This document shows, in pieces, positions 34,847 through 35,016 of a stretch of 35,016 nt of DNA (position 1 is its first letter; each line of letters opens with the position of its first letter). This stretch comes from Alphaproteobacteria bacterium. GTDB taxonomy: Bacteria; Pseudomonadota; Alphaproteobacteria; Puniceispirillales; UBA1172. Position numbers and translations under genes: made by a program. The notes below the pieces were generated by a model, which was not told where the DNA came from, ran no database searches, and saw nothing but the letters and a program-made list of their open reading frames with translations. The DNA lies in assembly GCA_024639485.1 (NCBI GenBank), contig JAHEII010000009.1, positions 1 to 35,016 of the forward strand, read 5' to 3'.

Positions 34847-35016
34847 TCATATGCCGCATCTGATTATTTTTTTTATGATCTGTTTTCTGGGCTTGCTGGC
34901 TTCATGTATCATTACATGACCAAAAAATCGGTCTTTGCCAAAAAACCTGCCCGGGTAGTTGTCTTTTAACTTGATCGCCTGCCCCACAATTGGTATCACT
35001 TTTTTATCATAAATCA
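34847..35016 (-). CDS. Partial open frame at the right edge (unrecognised)
   Basis: An open frame of 56 sense codons runs in from the right edge on the minus strand and stops at 34847. The translation includes 'VIPIVGQAIKLKDNYPGRFF' and 'GKDRFFGHVMIHEASKPRK', which looks protein-like, but I recognise no family. It uses several codons (ATA, AGA, AGG, CGA) that seem uncommon in its neighbours. It could be the end of a real gene or chance. The sequence beyond the window would decide. Confidence 0.25.
   Translation of the reverse strand, partial: IYDKKVIPIVGQAIKLKDNYPGRFFGKDRFFGHVMIHEASKPRKQIIKKIIRCGI
34851..34919 (+). CDS. Possible 22-aa lipoprotein-like mini-ORF
   Basis: An ATG-initiated ORF of 22 codons encoding a short hydrophobic signal ending in a lipobox-like 'GLLASC' and stopping three residues later. 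AAAGGA lies about 12 bases upstream, rather far. Eight T bases interrupt the signal region. It resembles the start of a lipoprotein with no mature part, so it may be a broken gene, a tiny lipoprotein or chance. It overlaps the opposite-strand edge frame, and both cannot easily be real. Confidence 0.2.
   Translation: MPHLIIFFMICFLGLLASCIIT

Overview
The window looks like ordinary chromosome from a free-living alphaproteobacterium with moderate GC content. Several gene groups support this: a yqeY-dnaG-rpoD block, a carA-carB-greA run followed by a convergent Lrp-family gene, uvrC-pgsA leading into moaD-moaE, ilvE divergent from a PetP-like MarR gene that leads into an OmpR/EnvZ-type pair, and a ybjN-proC block divergent from lgt-midA-pgeF. 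Gene content and base composition would fit a marine lineage such as SAR116/Puniceispirillaceae. That placement is inference from memory and was not tested. No insertion sequence, prophage, integrase, rRNA or CRISPR array is visible.

Layout from left to right: (1) 1-1.5 kb, a small regulator cluster: DUF6362-like HTH protein (-), a LexA/S24-like repressor that has lost its catalytic serine (+), and a ribbon-helix-helix protein (+). (2) 1.6-4.4 kb, a class-I glutamine amidotransferase and a stand-alone hydantoinase/oxoprolinase A-type protein. (3) 4.5-8.9 kb on the minus strand, yqeY-dnaG-rpoD followed by a CAU-anticodon tRNA. (4) 9.0-14.1 kb, carA-carB-greA behind a good sigma70-like promoter. 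(5) 14.1-18.0 kb, an Lrp/AsnC regulator, an ELM1-family protein, msrP and an aspartate aminotransferase. (6) 18.1-25.7 kb, uvrB, an AT-rich 359-bp gap, then uvrC-pgsA-mobB-moeA-moaD-moaE. (7) 25.7-29.3 kb, ilvE (-), MarR regulator, response regulator and histidine kinase (+). (8) 29.3-31.8 kb on the minus strand, ybjN-proC-TetR-like-csaA. (9) 31.9-34.8 kb, lgt-midA-pgeF. (10) 34.8-35.0 kb, an unresolved edge.

The genes are mostly core: transcription and replication initiation, pyrimidine/arginine precursor synthesis, nucleotide excision repair, phospholipid and lipoprotein synthesis, molybdenum cofactor assembly, amino-acid metabolism and signalling. MsrP needs a molybdenum cofactor, so it is a possible client of the mobB-moeA-moaDE group.

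I see no convincing new multi-gene system. The most interesting signals are non-coding. The uvrB-uvrC gap combines an AT-rich tract, two tandem DnaA-box matches and three clustered GANTC sites, so it looks origin-like. Three GCAT direct repeats at exact 12-bp spacing precede the response regulator. A perfect 11-bp-arm inverted repeat lies between the Lrp gene and the ELM1 gene. Several ORF-track starts (TTG or GTG extensions) look too long, and I have moved those starts with reasons given.
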